This document shows positions 30,312 to 43,689 of a stretch of DNA of 64,000 bases, in pieces. Both the position numbers and the translations under genes were made by a program. Each line of letters starts with the position of its first letter. Positions within the stretch are counted from its first letter, which is position 1. The notes below the pieces were generated by a model. The model saw nothing but the letters and a program-made list of their open reading frames with translations. It searched no databases and was not told the origin of the DNA. Source of the stretch: Allolobophora icterica (taxonomy: Eukaryota; Annelida; Clitellata; Crassiclitellata; Lumbricidae); the NCBI GenBank assembly GCA_963556255.1, contig OY744605.1:65871702-65935701 (forward strand). The letters are read 5' to 3'.

Positions 30312-33300
30312 CTCTCTCTCTCTCCCCTATGCCTTTTTCTCTTTCTCTTCTCCTTCTTCTTTCTCCCCCTCTTTCAACATCTTCACTGACCTGGCTCAGA
30401 AGCAGATTATCACACAACGTGCTGACGACTATACTCGACAAACAGCGTTCAACCTGAGTGTGGAGGAAGTTGTTGAAAGGAAACTGAAAGAAAAGATTCT
30501 GTAACAACAGAAATCAAAACAACATTAACGCAACCATTTTACAATTTAACAATACACAACAAATATGCATCGGAAGACAGCCATAAAAAAATAAAGGTAT
30601 GCAACAAATGAGTGACTAGGCCCTACCTTGCTGTGCCTTACATGTATGCATATGGTCTGAGGTTCAGATCCTTACCAGGTCACAGATATTTCAAATATTT
30701 CAGAACTTCCCTTCAATTTTGTATAAACTATATGTAAAGTGCGGTATAAGCAGTTGGTAGCAATAAAGAATATACTTACTTACTTACTTACAAGTATCTC
30801 CTAGTCACTAGTGAAGCCAGCCAGACTGAATGGATCAACTGGACATCGCCAGACATAGGACTAGTACTGGCCACCTACCTTCACATGCTTTGGCTAAGGA
30901 AACGAATTCACTAACACTTCAAGCCATAACTGCCTCTTAGAGTTAGTTCAAGAGGTTAGTTCTTCTCCTGAATGGTTTAACAACTTTCCAAGTTCATATG
31001 TGTGACATTTGCGGTTTTGTTAGTCACACCACGGCCTTATTAAATGCCCAGAAACAGGCACAACACACGTGTATACTGTACACGTTTCTAAAGCAAAAAC
31101 AAACCACAAAAGCAAAAACTTGTGACATACCACTAGAACATCAACAGTGCCTAATGATGCTAGCTCTGCGTTGATGGCGACGTGGTTGGCGCCGACCAGT
31201 GATGTCACCAGACTAGCTACCTGGAGACGGGTGAGACCGAGCGGCTGAGGCAAAGGCCCCAGCGACGTCGGCATCGGTGCATAGTGTTGCTACAACAAAA
31301 TACTGATATTAAATGCAAGTGTAAAGAGTTAAGGTGAGGTAAGGTTGACATCAAACAAAAAGTAATCACCCATTCATTGGCAGCCACACGATGCTGCTAA
31401 AAATGCAAATGTAAGGGAAGTTAACGTAAAAATTCATTTATTGGCAGTCACAAGACGCTGATAAAACAGGATAAAACTATCACTCAAATACACCTACGGG
31501 TATAACAGAGCCAACCTCTGTTGGTTCCAAATGAATAAATGCAGAATGTAGAATGATGAAAAAGACTTTCAAATTACAAGGCGTAAGATAACAGAGACCC
31601 CTTCAGATTACAAGACTACAGATGGGCTATCATGCATTCCATGTTCAAACATCTGGATAGCTAAATGCTCTTCACCTGGCAACTTGCATGCGTTGAAAAT
31701 ATTGTAATAATAACAATAGGACCGAGACCGTGAGATTAGAAGGCTTAAGAAGACAGACACCTTCCGATTAAAAGGCATGACAATCTGATTGCATGACCAA
31801 AGATGAATGAGACCTGAACGTGACCTCGTCAACAGACATACAATTCACCTTGATGTTTGTAAAAGATTTAAGTGAATTACCTTTGGTGGATTACTTAGTA
31901 GGTGATGCAAATCTTTCAGATGTGGCACCAGAGCATCAGACATACCATTCACAACAGCACAGAGATGCTCTGCATCTGACACAGCACTTGGCTCCTGCAT
32001 CAAATCGCTTCAAACACAAAATACCTCCAATTATTAATGCAAATACGTACTTAAGTAGCTTCTTTTAGCCATCAGAAGCATGCTGGATGTAGCTAACTTT
32101 GGACATAATACAGAAGGAAAATACATCTTGAAGATGAAACCCATACAAAGCACACTACAATACAATGCTACAAAAAAATAGAACTGAAATCTGATGACGC
32201 CCCTTACAAGGTCCTAACAGTCCACAGAAACAAGTGTTAATACTGTCTAAAAGTGGTGGCTTGGTGCCAAGGAGACAATGCTGGTAAGTACAGTCAAGTT
32301 AAGCAGATGCAAGCATAGTTAGTTCTTGGATGGTTGACCAAGCCTTTTGGACTAACTCAGTCGCCATAACTATAAGGTTGGTCAATCCAGCACAATTGGA
32401 GAGGTCAACAATGGTATCCCATTGTTGAATTGTTTGCCATGATACAAGTCATTCAGTCAAAAGATTCAGCAAAGCAAGACGCTTACAAGCCGTACCTTGT
32501 CCGCTTGGGTTCTAGGAGAGCTTGCAAGACGTACAGGCCATTAACAATCGCCGATTCACATGGATCGCCCTTGAACATGAGACCAAGGAGATCTGAGACA
32601 GATTCATTCCTACAAGTAAAACAATCACACGTCCCTCTGTTCCAATTAACTCTGGCTTTGTTGCTCTAGGTTTTGAACATTATGCTTTTATTTCAGCATT
32701 GGTACCAACCAGTACAGCAGTCATTCTTTGCTGGTTAACTATGAACTATTATGCAGTAATTATATTTGACTTTTTCTGTCAGCATTATGTAATGTTGCTA
32801 GAGCCTCGCTTCGAAATATAAAGAATTTGATTTATTCATTTGGCTTCAGTTAATTCCACACTGATGGGAAGATAAGGAACTTGGATCTTAAAGCAGTGGA
32901 AGATGGAAACCTGTTTCACATGTTTATTCTGTTTATTCACAACTGTAGATATTCTGAAGAGGCGCTACATAAATGCTCTGAATGGATGAAGGAATGTTGG
33001 AGGTTTCTACACCACCATATCCATATTTATTGACCATACATGGTAAAACTTCTGTGCTGCACTGTGAGCCCTAAAAGAAACCAAAAGAATGTTCAGCCGT
33101 GTACTTTTCAACTTCAAGTAGCAGAGCGTCCGACGATGGCCCGTCTTGTAGATTAGACATAGCGTCTTTGCCAAGTCGTACAATATCACAAAGAGTTTGA
33201 GCTGCATTGGTGTTTCTCTGAAATCAAATAACACAGGGATTTCTGTTAAGACATCATTAACTTTGCTTCTGAAGAAACTCAGGGTACATTCTTTTTACAT

Positions 33301-36300
33301 CAGTAACCAGAAACGTAAATAAGACTGCAACATAGTGCCATATGGGTCACATGAAGCAGATCTTACAATCTCTGAGGACTGAAATGGTAAAGGAATATGA
33401 CATCGCTTGACTATTACATCCAAAACGCAAGACTCTCCTCACCACTGTAAACGAGTTTCCAAGTTCTACAGGTACAACACAGAGGAAGAAGAGGATGGCC
33501 AGCTAGGGGTACTGAGGGAAGGAGGAAGTGTGGAAGGAAGACAACACATTGTGGGAGAAAGAAAGGAGGGGGCAGGAACAGGGAGTATGGTAGGGACAGA
33601 GACAGAGAAGGGAAAACAGAGGGCATGAACTAATCACTAAATATTTTGCGCATAAACCAATCACTAAATACTTTAGGCATTGGCAAATAATCTCATATCT
33701 TGGCATGAATATTTCTTGTGATTAGAACCTATCCGAACGAACAAGCAAGAGAGAGAAGAAACATTGAATCGTACTTCTGGTGTCTCCGAGGCATCGATTA
33801 ACTTGATCAACTGTTGAACCAGTTTCTGTTCATTCAACCACTACAACATCGAAAAACAAAAAACCGTTCATAAGTTGCAGAGCTGCACATGTTACATCTA
33901 TGCTCAGGAGCACTGGCATGGTTCTAAGAGAGGAGCCATGAAAGGGGTTCTGAAGACATGGACAGATCCAGAAGCTTACAAAGGCTTACAAGGGAAGCCA
34001 GTAGGATATGTCACTCCACTAATTTTCTGGTAGAGTTTTATTTCATTCAAATACAACATTTTAAAGAAAATTCGTTGGATCTATGCTTTAAAAACTTCAT
34101 ACAGCGACTGGTCAGAATGAAATCTTTGCCTTTACAGGAGCAAAATCTACAAGACACTACAATATGCTCTATTGCATGTGGGCAACTGCATCACACACAT
34201 TGTATACTATTAAGATACATATGGCCTATTCTGAGATGTGCAAGAACCACTGGATTCCTTGATAGGCACCTTTGAATACTTTCCATTAATATCATGTAGT
34301 TTCATTGCTCACATTTTAATAAGAAAAATATTTTACAAGAAACTTCTTCAACTGCATTAGATAGTAATTGTAATTGTAATTGTAATAACGACAATTTCTA
34401 TAGCATCGTTGGTAGCAAGCTACTTCTAGGATGCTTCACACAAACGCACACACTGTCTACTGTCAGCGCAAAGGTTAATGCTCCGTGGTTTTGGTTAGCA
34501 AGTAAAGTTTCAACTGTTTCTTAAAAACAAAGATGCTTTTGGCTTCCTGGATATCAGCAGGAAGACTGTTAACCCAATAATACAAGATAACCCAACTTAG
34601 ACTTCTTAACTTAAAGAGCCGCACAATGATAAGAACATAACTGCTTCCTTAGAACTCAGTGCAAAATACCAATTAGCTCACGTTAATGCAGTTGCTTCGA
34701 CATTCAGCTGCATCAATGCACGTTATCAAGCGCAGCAGTAAATCCATGACGGCCGATGTCCCAAGATGACGAAGTATGTTTGCAACAAAGTCCTCGCGAG
34801 ACTTAACCAAATCGAACATCTGTCATGAATTACACAAACAGTGATGTGAGATAAGATAAGGCAATACAAAGTAAGGTATAAAAGTAAAACAACATGCAGT
34901 CAGTTAAATGTATTTATACTATATATCAGACTCGTCAATACCTGGCTAAGCTAGCTGCATCTTCAGCAAGCAGGGATGCAATCACTGTAATTTATCTTAG
35001 TGATATTAGTGAATGTATATTTCAATATTTGGTCCCTTTATCATGCCTAGGGGTATTAATATTGCAGCTAATGTCAGTTCACCAGCTTGGAACAGCCCTG
35101 CCTCAACATAATTTTACTACACAGAAACATATCTAAGAATTATACAGTATAGGGGATTTTGCCTTTGCTAATAAATACATTTATTAATGTTCCCATCCAA
35201 AAACTGCACATCCAAGTGCAACATTGAAAGCATTAAGTTCACCCAATGATGACAAGACCTGCAATCAAGTACCAGTTTGGAGTAAATTTAAGTCCTGGAG
35301 CCATATTTTACTAAAAATCTTGACACCTCTAATAGCGATTAACAACCAGTGAATGATCAGCTGACTACAGTACATGCAGTGCATAATAGTACACAATTAT
35401 TTCAGTTTACATTAAATAATTTATCCTGTAATGAAGTTCCAATTAGTTTGGTACTCCGTCAGAATGGACTGTGTACCCGAGCTTCATTTAACTAAACTTT
35501 TGACACTCGAGACTGACACTGACCTCTTCGCTCTTGCGAGAGATCAGCAGGCCCATGATCTTGCTGAAGAAGCTCGCCTGCAGTGGGTTCAACGGCTCCG
35601 GTCGCTCTAGGAATGAAAGCAGCGACTGAATAAGAGAATCCGTGGAAACGAGCAAGTCTGTGATCTGATTGGCGTCAGACGAGATCAGTTCACATGCGAT
35701 ATTCGAATATCTTGTTGAGCAAACAGAACAAACAAAGACGCAACATTAAAACGCATTTCCTCATTAGAAAACTGAATTTATCGACAAACAAGAGAATTCG
35801 TCTAAAGCTCAAGATCATAGTTTAACCACTAATTTTTCATTTCCACACAACTGCCTCAAGATGAACTCTGAAGGAATGATTGTGCTGAGGTGTGGTTGGA
35901 TCAACATGGGTTCAATATAGTGGCAGCTGATTAAAGTTAATAAAGTTAAAAGCAGAAACAAATAAAACTCGTTACAAAAATTTGTGAGCTGATTAAACAC
36001 ATTATTTTGCACCATTTTTTAGTTCACACTGTTCAGTAGTTTCATCAGAATTCATCTTTTTCTCCATCTTCCTTATTTCTTTGTAGGAAAAAAATTTGGA
36101 TGCCTTCTTACTGAAATGGTGTGATTTGGAGCAAGGGAAGAGGAATATTCCCTCATGACCATACATCATTTGTATGCATTTTCCCCTTCACCCTGTTACT
36201 GGAAGTAGGCCCCTCTTCCAAGCTATCAACCACAAAGAATACTCTGATTCCCAACATTCGTTACTGCTCAAAATGAAAGAGTGGCAGCATTTAAGTATAA

Positions 36301-39300
36301 ACGGGTAAAAGGAAACTAAAAGTACATGCAACACACTTGTTCATGCAACTCTATAGAAACGTCTCAGAAGCATGTAATTGAGGTCAGTCAAGGTGTAAAT
36401 ATCACGAGTCACAACAAACAATCCAACGACAGGATCCATTTGTAGGTAGGTAATGAAGTACTTAATTACTTAAGCACTTAAGTAATTAGGCAATTAAGCA
36501 GACATCTACTCACTTGAATCGCGTTTTGTCATTGACGTCACCCGTGGGTTCATCGAGAACCATTTTCAGCAGAGTCTCCACTGTTTCTGGTTTGGCCAGA
36601 CTGAAATACAACAAACCAGATCACCAGTCCTTACATAGCTTTAAATATTCACTAAGCATATTTTTAATAGAACTGCTGATTTTGTTATTATTTTTTTTAA
36701 AGTTTTACAATTTTTTTTATAATTATTAAAATTGCTTATGACAACAAATCCAATTATTTAAACATCAATCAATCCATTGAACATTCATTCAAACTCATTG
36801 TTCAGTCATTCAATCGTTCATTCATTTGTTCTTTTGCAGATTCATCCATCCAGTTATTCATTAATCTATACATTCACTCACTCAGCCATCCATTAACAAC
36901 TTCGTTAATTACTTGTATCATTCAGTCAGTCAATCATTAATTAATTCATTGCATATCTGAAGAATAACATCAGTTGACTCGACATCAAATAACTCACAAG
37001 TCTACAAGTTTCTTGTTTAACGATTTGCATTCTTGTACCACATCATCTTCATCCATCAATTCCTGCAGCGTTACATTCTAAAATAAAAATTCCGAGTTAT
37101 ATCCCACTGAAAATAAAAATTCGTAAAGTGCTCCTCAGGATTGCTACACGATATATTACTCATCCAGAGTTCTAAAACTATCACAATTATTTAAGCAAAA
37201 CGTACAGTCAGTCAGTGTCATGCCGTGGTCAGATTTAAACAGAGCTGACTTACTCACTTACTATTTTGTGGCTATGACCCACATAGCTTTGTTCATATCC
37301 TTTTGGCAAGGTGCCCACAATGTGTAAATCAACTTGCACGTTATCTACTCAACACACAGTCCAATTCAGTGTAACTATAAGCCTGAATTTACTATGCTAT
37401 GAAAAGGACTCCCTGTTACATATTAATTAATTTGATAAGGCGATAAAATCTAGAGCATCCTTGAAGTGAGCCACAGATGACAGCAAGACTCTCTATCACA
37501 AAAATGAGAGTTTGCTCTGTGACAGCCAGAAAGCCTATTGACACAACCACCAAGACCTTCACTTCAGACCAGATGTGACTTGTGCCTATTGATATGATTT
37601 TCATAACACCACATTACACACACACACACTTAATGTATTGCTATGCATTGGTAAATTCACACAGCAACTTCTCAATAAAAAACCAGTAAGAGACATCAGT
37701 TGGAGCTGAAAATTTATGCTGAGCAAAGTTGTGCAAAACAGTACATAATCTAATAAGGTCACAGGAATCTTGTAACGTAGAGAACTTGTTAGATACAATA
37801 CTGACATTACCTTGCAATATACTTCAGATTAGTAATCCAATATACCAGGTAACGCAATCGTAAATTTTCCAGCACAATACTTGATTTTAACATGGTACTT
37901 GATTTTAAAAGTAGTTGATTAGTTGACACACTACATGATTATAAATTTATATACAGTAACAGATATGGCTCCAATATTCTCATGTCACAAGAAAGACATT
38001 TAGTGAATGTAGCAATGTCTTCTGAAATAACCAGCTTCTTAATCATAATCGTAAACTCAAAATTTCTAAAGCGCCACTTGAAAAAGCTAAGTGCAGGGCA
38101 CCAGTTCAATCATCGGCTTATTCACGAGTACTGTGTCGAGTCAGATATATTAAATGGAGATACACAATTTAAGTCATTGACTCAAAATCTTCAATTCACG
38201 ATACAAAAGATTCTTTGTTGCAAGGCAAATATATCACAGTGACAGTTGCATTATCCAAACTGAATTTCGACAGGATTTAATACTTTCTCTCAGAGTCTCA
38301 ACAATCAAGCATATTATCAAGAACTCTTATTGTCACTCTAGCTGCCTGCTAATTAGACAAAACTGTCAGCACACATTAATCAGAACATCATTGGAGGATA
38401 ATCAGAGTAACCTGTAACCCGAGCTTCGTAGTTCTTAATCCTACATCCCACAAATATGTCAAGCATCCTGCAGTTTTACAATAAAATTTGCACCGGATCC
38501 TCCATATGATACTACATTTCGAAGTCATCTTGGAATCCACCTTCTTCACTATTTGTAATTTGTACATCACACATTTATATAGCACCACTTAAGAAAAAAT
38601 CAGAGATGACCTGGACCTGACTACACAAATCACAATCAATTAGGATGGCTTTCAAGGAAACTATGCAGATTCAGACCAAGAAGTTCAAGTCGCAGGTAAC
38701 TAGGTGGTATAAAAACAGAAAGATGGGCCAACAACAGCAAAACTTCTATGCTGGGCCGTGGAATTTCAGGTCAGTGGAGCAAAGAAATTTGCAGCTGGGG
38801 ATGAATGAGACTGAGATACAAGACTCGAGATACAAGATACAAGAGATACAACTTTAGATAAGACGAGAGCACAGCCCCCTAGACAATAATGCATAAGCAT
38901 TAAGCATATGACCTTAAACTAGGTTCATTTTTGCATAGATAACCAATGCAGTTCCTCGCACATGAAATTGGATATATATGCCCAAACCTACGTATAGCAC
39001 CAATTCACCGAGCCACATCATTTAAAACAGATTGTGGCTGATATATGTTAGAAAGAGTCATGCCTGCATAAATGGCATTACCATAGTCAACCCTTGTGCA
39101 CATGAAGCATGCATCAGGGTCGTACTAGCTTGAGTCATAAGCGCATGACTTATTGTGCAAATCTGACGCAGGTAATAGAAACACTTTCAGCATACTCTCT
39201 GCACAAGCTCTGGAAAAGTCAGTTTTCAGTCCAAGGTCACACAAACCTAGATCATGCAAACACCTGTAGTGGAAGAGACATCATGGAAGAATTGCTGCAA

Positions 39301-42300
39301 ACAGGTCAAGTCAGTTTGAAAATCTGCCAATGGCTACCAAAAGACAGATAAACTGGGTTGGACAACAGTGAGGCAACAGGCTCCTCCAATGTCTGAACCA
39401 TTGTCTCCACCAACGAAACAGCCTCTACAGCTAGGCTATGGACATAGACCCTAGTGTCATCAGCATACAGATGAGCTACAATCCCCACAGAAATTACTAT
39501 GGCCTTTGTAGAGGTAAGGGTCCTAGGACTGAACCCTGTGGAGGACCAAGTCAGACCATGGACCAGTCAGACTGTGAGGACTCATTAATATTTTAACACA
39601 ACGTGCATTATAACTGTGCTATACAGTGGGCTATTAAGTAGCACGCTGGGGATGTAGTCCACTGATTATGGGGTCAAGCTTTCTCCAAGGATTTCATAAA
39701 ACAAACCATTCAAGTTGTTCAAGTATTCTTGTCTCATGTTTCAAATTAAGATTTATTGTGCACATAAAAAGTGCAATAAATACGTATGTATGCATGTATC
39801 TGGACTTTTATAGAACGCATTTGCAAGAACCTCCTGAAAGCGCTGTGCACATGGCTTTCTAAGAAATTGATATATATGTGAATCTTAACAAAGAACGAGA
39901 ATGTAACTTGGGTAGAGTTAACAGAAATAGTGCTAAAGTTAACATTGATAAATAAATAATGAAGCATAAAAATTAGTAACCAAGCATATTACAAATAATT
40001 ATAATCCTAAACACCATTCTGGAAGTACTGACATTTAGACTGACTAAAGCCCATCATGTCCAAGCCATACATAAATGCTGTCAATGTAACGAAGCGGAAG
40101 GTAGTCACACATTTAAATAAAATGCTGTCAGTGCTATTTTAACAAAGAGTGGTTCTCGGTTTGTAAAAAAGGTAGGCTGTAAAACACCTTAACCAGCTAA
40201 TAAAGTGTAAACACACTCATTAACCTAAATGACTCCTAAAGTATATGTAATTAAGTTGTTTTACTAATGTAGGCATAATTAAAATCTGCTGTACATAAAC
40301 TACACAAAGCTCAGATATCTGTCTCATGTAGAACTATAACATATTAAAACACCTTCAATATATTCAGTCACTCTACACATACATTTCTAAAAAAACTAGG
40401 CTTCTGAACCACTTAACCATGACGGCTGGCCTCAGTCCAAATCCTTGGCCCTGTATGTCAATTATGCTAAGGTCCATTTTGTAGCAGATTTGATGGTACT
40501 AAAGATTTGTCACATAATATAGTAGATACCAATCCAAGGACTCCTATGGTTTTGTTATCATGCAAAAAATATGAGTGATTTCGGCCTGTAGTCTTCGCCT
40601 CAGAGTTATCAGTTCGGAAAGAATAAATGATATCCCAGAAAATGTCTAAACTCAACGTTGTTTACACGCCTCTATCTAAGCTCCTCAGAAGCACAGTCTA
40701 AGGGTTAAGGATCTTTCAGCTGAAGCACACACATGACCACAGCCACCCATTGATAAGGTCGATTGGTTAACTTCAAGAGGGCACCTACTGCCAATGGATC
40801 AAGATCAAACGAGCAATAGGACACCTGTTGCCAATGGATCATGATCAAACTAGCAATAGGACACCTACTGCCAATGGATCATGATCAAACTAGCAATAGG
40901 ACACCTACTGCCAATGGATCAAGATCAAACCAGCAATAGGACACCTGTTGCCAACGGATCATGATCAAACTAGCAATAGGACACCTATTGCCAATGGATC
41001 ATGATCAAACTAGCAATAGGACACCTGTTGCCAACGGATCATGATCAAACTAGCAATAGGACACCTATTGCCAATGGATCAAAATCAAACCAGTAAATTA
41101 CACCTACTGCCAACGAATCAAGATCAAACCAGCAATAGGACAGCTACTGCCAATGGATCAAGATCACACCAGCAATAGGACAGCTATTGCCAATAGATAA
41201 AGATCAAGATCAAACCAGCAATAGGACACCCATTGCCAGTGTATTATATAGATCCATCAAGAGCACAACTTTTGCCAATAGATTAGGATCACGCCGTAAA
41301 TAAGGCACCTATTGCTAACTGATTCACCAACATTACAGCCTGCTTGATGAGTAGTTCATGACAGAAAAGCCCTCTAGTCTTCAGATAATGTTAGATTACC
41401 TCATTAAGAGCTGATAAATCACAAATAGCATAGGATGAAACAGGAAGAAAAAGAGGCACTGACCTCAACAAATCTGTTCAATGACCCTGGTTATGAACGG
41501 ATACTATTCTATAGCTAAAAGTCATTCTGCACACACTAGACATGCATAAATCATCACACAAACGGATGGTCGTTTGTCAAGTACATATGGTACTAGCTGG
41601 TCCAAACAAGAAAGCCCATGTGTTGGGACAGCTGGTTGGCATAACAACACTGTTTCCATCGATTGTCAGGACTATACTTTCGCCATACTGCATTCTGCCT
41701 CTCTCTGTCTGTCTCTTTCTCTCCGTCTGTCTGTCTGTCTCGATTTGATTGCTCTTTCTGCCCTTATTTCCCAGAGTGTCTGTCTGTTTTTTAATGTCTG
41801 TCATGTTGTCTACCTGCTTGTCTGCCCTGAAGCCTAATTGGCTGGGATACGAGTACCCCCCCCCCCATTGCACTGCAGTAGGTCTGCATCAGTTGCTTCG
41901 TTTGTGTGTCTGTCCTGCAGTAAGCTCTCTTTCTAGCTGCCTGTCTCCTTATGCCAGTTTCTATCCCTACAGCCTCCGACACATTCTTCTGTACAACACA
42001 GTGTTAATAGCTGTTGGTCAAAGTCCAAGAAATCTGATCCAAAGCAACCATGCACTGACTCAACTTTTCTTAAATTCAGAGCAGCCTAAAATGGTTTTAC
42101 ACAGACTTTTCGGACATTCAGTGTAGTCACATATGCCTTGACCCAAATTACTTTTAAACTCTCAAAGGCCATAAATGCCTTGACCCAGATCTCATAAAAA
42201 TCCAGACGCTCTATGAAACCTTATCACGTCACACCAACCTAATCATTAAAACTGCAACAGCCTACGATCACTTAGTAACATTGAAAGCATAAATCGAAAC

Positions 42301-42936
42301 TGGAGATCTAAGGAAATCTTATCTCTAGATTGGCCTTGAAAGCATCATAGTGTCAAAAAAAGGTCGCCTGAAGCTGAAGCATACTTTTGAACCCCCTTAT
42401 AACACCTTAACATGGCAGTACTGTGTCGTAATAAAGCATTGCTGGTCATCAAGTACGGTTAAAATAAAGTACTGTGTCATAGTTTGGTCGTGTTTTATAA
42501 ACACAGCTCTAAAGTAGAATAAAATTTGTGGTCCATGTCTCCAACTACTCTATATCAGAATACCATTTTGCTTCCTATCTCGATTTAAATGATGATAGGT
42601 ACAATCACCATTTAAATCACTTGTCAAGGCCCATTGTTTTAATCAGACATTGGCATGACTGTGTCATTGACCTTAGCAACAATTTTCATTTTCACTTTGA
42701 CAGATATCGATTAACTGACTTCGTAAACATACTAAATACTGCAAACAAATAAATAAATTTACACTATTATTATGAACCAATAATGTACCAAAATTGTAAA
42801 TTGTTCTTCCCTACATTACAAAACATTACTGTAGCAATTACTGCAGTGTGTATAGCATATTTACCTCATTCTCCAGAAGAGTATCAACCCGCGATGGCGT
42901 ATAAATATTTCTCCAGAACATCTTTTAACAAATAAC
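21878..42936 (-). CDS. PPP6R: Protein phosphatase 6 regulatory subunit (SAPS domain), 23 coding exons
   Basis: Coding exons in transcript order: 42921-42865, 37077-36998, 36600-36514, 35710-35524, 34819-34682, 33840-33775, 33217-33105, 32609-32496, 32007-31881, 31289-31131, 30498-30391, 29308-29244, 28909-28791, 28550-28465, 27965-27867, 27405-27308, 26878-26818, 26229-26102, 25241-25075, 24801-24666, 23504-23437, 22674-22611, 21944-21878. All donors are GT, phases agree, and the product is about 797 aa (human paralogues about 870-970). The start MFWRNIYTPSRVDTLLENE is family-typical. SAPS-domain blocks include MDEDDVVQECKSLNKKLVDF, RHLGTSAVMDLLLRLITC, NLFFQFPFNNFLHTQVERC and LGHLTRIANLL. Next come SSSEDDDDIGYLNFH, QMTNNFVDQFGY and an acidic Ser-rich tail. 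Known role: binds PP6 catalytic subunit through the SAPS domain and directs substrates and location. A 5' UTR piece runs to 42936 after a TTTCTCAG acceptor. Which vertebrate paralogue (PPP6R1-3) it pairs with is probably moot, as invertebrates usually have one. Confidence 0.95.
22400..22594 (-). mobile_element. LINE 3' end remnant
   Basis: The minus-strand frame reads VCLVAGPVVWNGLPLELRLL, the recurrent LINE polymerase C-terminal motif (VAGP..WN.LPLELRLLP), then degenerates. It lies in the last intron of PPP6R in sense orientation and ends about 17 bp below the exon 22 donor. Confidence 0.65.
23025..23200. repeat. 30-35 bp minisatellite
   Basis: About six units built on ATATGTTTACATCACTCCAG followed by ACC-ATTATGC variants, in the intron between PPP6R exons 21 and 22. 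Confidence 0.88.
25866..26060 (+). mobile_element. tRNA-derived SINE, family 1
   Basis: A tRNA-like head (GTAGCGGTATGTTCGGTGCC; B-box GGTTCGAATC at 25923-25932) is followed by a body and a tail GTGCACTTTTGAACTTAGGA. The tail is shared with the LINE end at 12240. It is antisense in the PPP6R intron between exons 18 and 19. Confidence 0.75.
26753..26845 (-). repeat. Tandem duplication covering a PPP6R 5' splice site
   Basis: 44-bp copies at 26753-26796 and 26802-26845 (period 49) differ at one base. Each contains the last roughly 27 coding bases of PPP6R exon 17 (FELNMIED) and its GTGAGTATTATCGTTA donor. The upstream donor (after 26818) keeps the frame. Use of the second donor would add 49 nt and a stop. 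Confidence 0.9.
30230..30325. repeat. (CT)n microsatellite
   Basis: CT run of about 75 bp with a short CT tail, in the PPP6R intron between exons 11 and 12, starting about 70 bp below the exon 11 donor. On the transcribed strand it is (GA)n. Confidence 0.95.
30615..30792 (+). mobile_element. Probable SINE with (CTTA)n tail
   Basis: B-box-like GGTTCAGATCC at about 30661, tail TAAAGTGCGGTATAAGCAG and a terminal ACTTACTTACTTA run. It lies in the intron between PPP6R exons 10 and 11. No clear A-box or target duplication is visible. Confidence 0.4.
38046..38134. repeat. Dispersed repeat family C, copy 3
   Basis: Same block order as 15621-15700: TAATCGTAAACTC, then AAATTTCTAAAGCGCCACTTG, then CGGCTTATTCACGAG. 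It lies in PPP6R intron 1. Confidence 0.65.
38900..39620 (-). mobile_element. LINE reverse transcriptase remnant with YADD
   Basis: Minus strand: 39541-39518 encodes PQGSVLGP, the conserved block before the RT palm turn. In a shifted frame 39467-39456 encodes YADD within GIVAHLYADDTRVYVHS. Order and distance fit a CR1/L2-like RT with at least one frameshift and internal stops. It lies in PPP6R intron 1, in sense. Confidence 0.8.
40780..41245. repeat. 40-bp minisatellite, about 11 units
   Basis: Units of exactly 40 bp, ACACCTACTGCCAATGGATC followed by ATGATCAAACTAGCAATAGG, with few substitutions in the first eight units. The last units are more diverged. It lies in PPP6R intron 1, and neighbouring units are near identical. 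Confidence 0.95.
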
Positions 42937-43487
42937 CTGAGAAACAATAGAACGACATAAAGCAAGATAACGATCACTCTTCACAAGGCAACAGAAAATC
43001 ACAATGAAACAGAACAGCTTTCGGCTGCTTAAGGGCAACAAAGGGTCAAAGAGAACACGTTGCAGATTGTTAGGCATTCTGTTCCATGCTGCTAGCAACC
43101 AATTCCAAATTACTAGACAACCTATTCCAGCTCATGTCACCAGTACCAATTAAATGTAGCAACTGATAAAAACCAGAGTAAAAATGTAAAAGAGAAACTG
43201 CTGTTCCAATGGCAATGACCACAAAGCTCATGGTGGAAACATACTCACAAAATGCAGTTAACACAGCATCGTATTAGATGTTCCAACATCTAAAGTGGCG
43301 CTGTATCAGCTTCAAACAAATCGGTAAGGATTCAGTTATCTATCATCCGTCGCCTAAAAGCATAGGCGTGATTTGTGGGGGGTACAGTACCCCCACGTTT
43401 TGAACAATGCCAATCAATATTTTGTTATTGTGCCTTCCCAGAGATCGCAGTCCCAGCCTTGCTTCGTGCATGTAAGAAATTGGTCTT

Positions 43488-43679
43488 GGGCTGTAGTCGA
43501 GGGTATACACGGGTATACAACGTATACTCACCTCTAGAGACCGTATACTCACCTCACAAAATATTACTTACCTCTAATGTGTTTCGGGAAAACTAACCAT
43601 TAGCGTATACTCACCTCTAATTTTTTTCGGAAAACTAACCGATGGCATATACTCACCTCTAATTTTACCACTACAGCCC
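43488..43679. mobile_element. 192-bp TIR element with internal donor-like repeats
   Basis: A ten-base inverted end GGGCTGTAGT (43488-43497) pairs with ACTACAGCCC (43670-43679). The interior holds about five copies of a unit GTATACTCACCTCTA plus TTTCGGAAAACTAACC. Read on the minus strand, each unit is AGAGGTGAGTATAC, a near-ideal 5' splice site. No target duplication was found. A partial copy is at 2455-2530. Confidence 0.6.
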
Positions 43680-43689
43680 TGATGTATAC

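Noticed and set aside
30391..30484. Closer acceptor (TTTCTTTCAG) for PPP6R exon 11
   Set aside because: In phase, but it loses NLFFQ, which matches the conserved NMFFKY segment; the TTACAG acceptor at 30499 restores it.
31881..31994. Closer acceptor (TTTGATGCAG) for PPP6R exon 9
   Set aside because: It would break phase with exon 8 and cause a stop; the upstream TTTGAAG acceptor at 32008 keeps frame.
33958..34275. 105-codon plus-strand frame
   Set aside because: Antisense within a PPP6R intron, no motif, no splice signals.
40780..41245. Regularly spaced 40-bp repeats resembling a CRISPR array
   Set aside because: Units are contiguous with no unique spacers, in an animal gene intron; it is a minisatellite.
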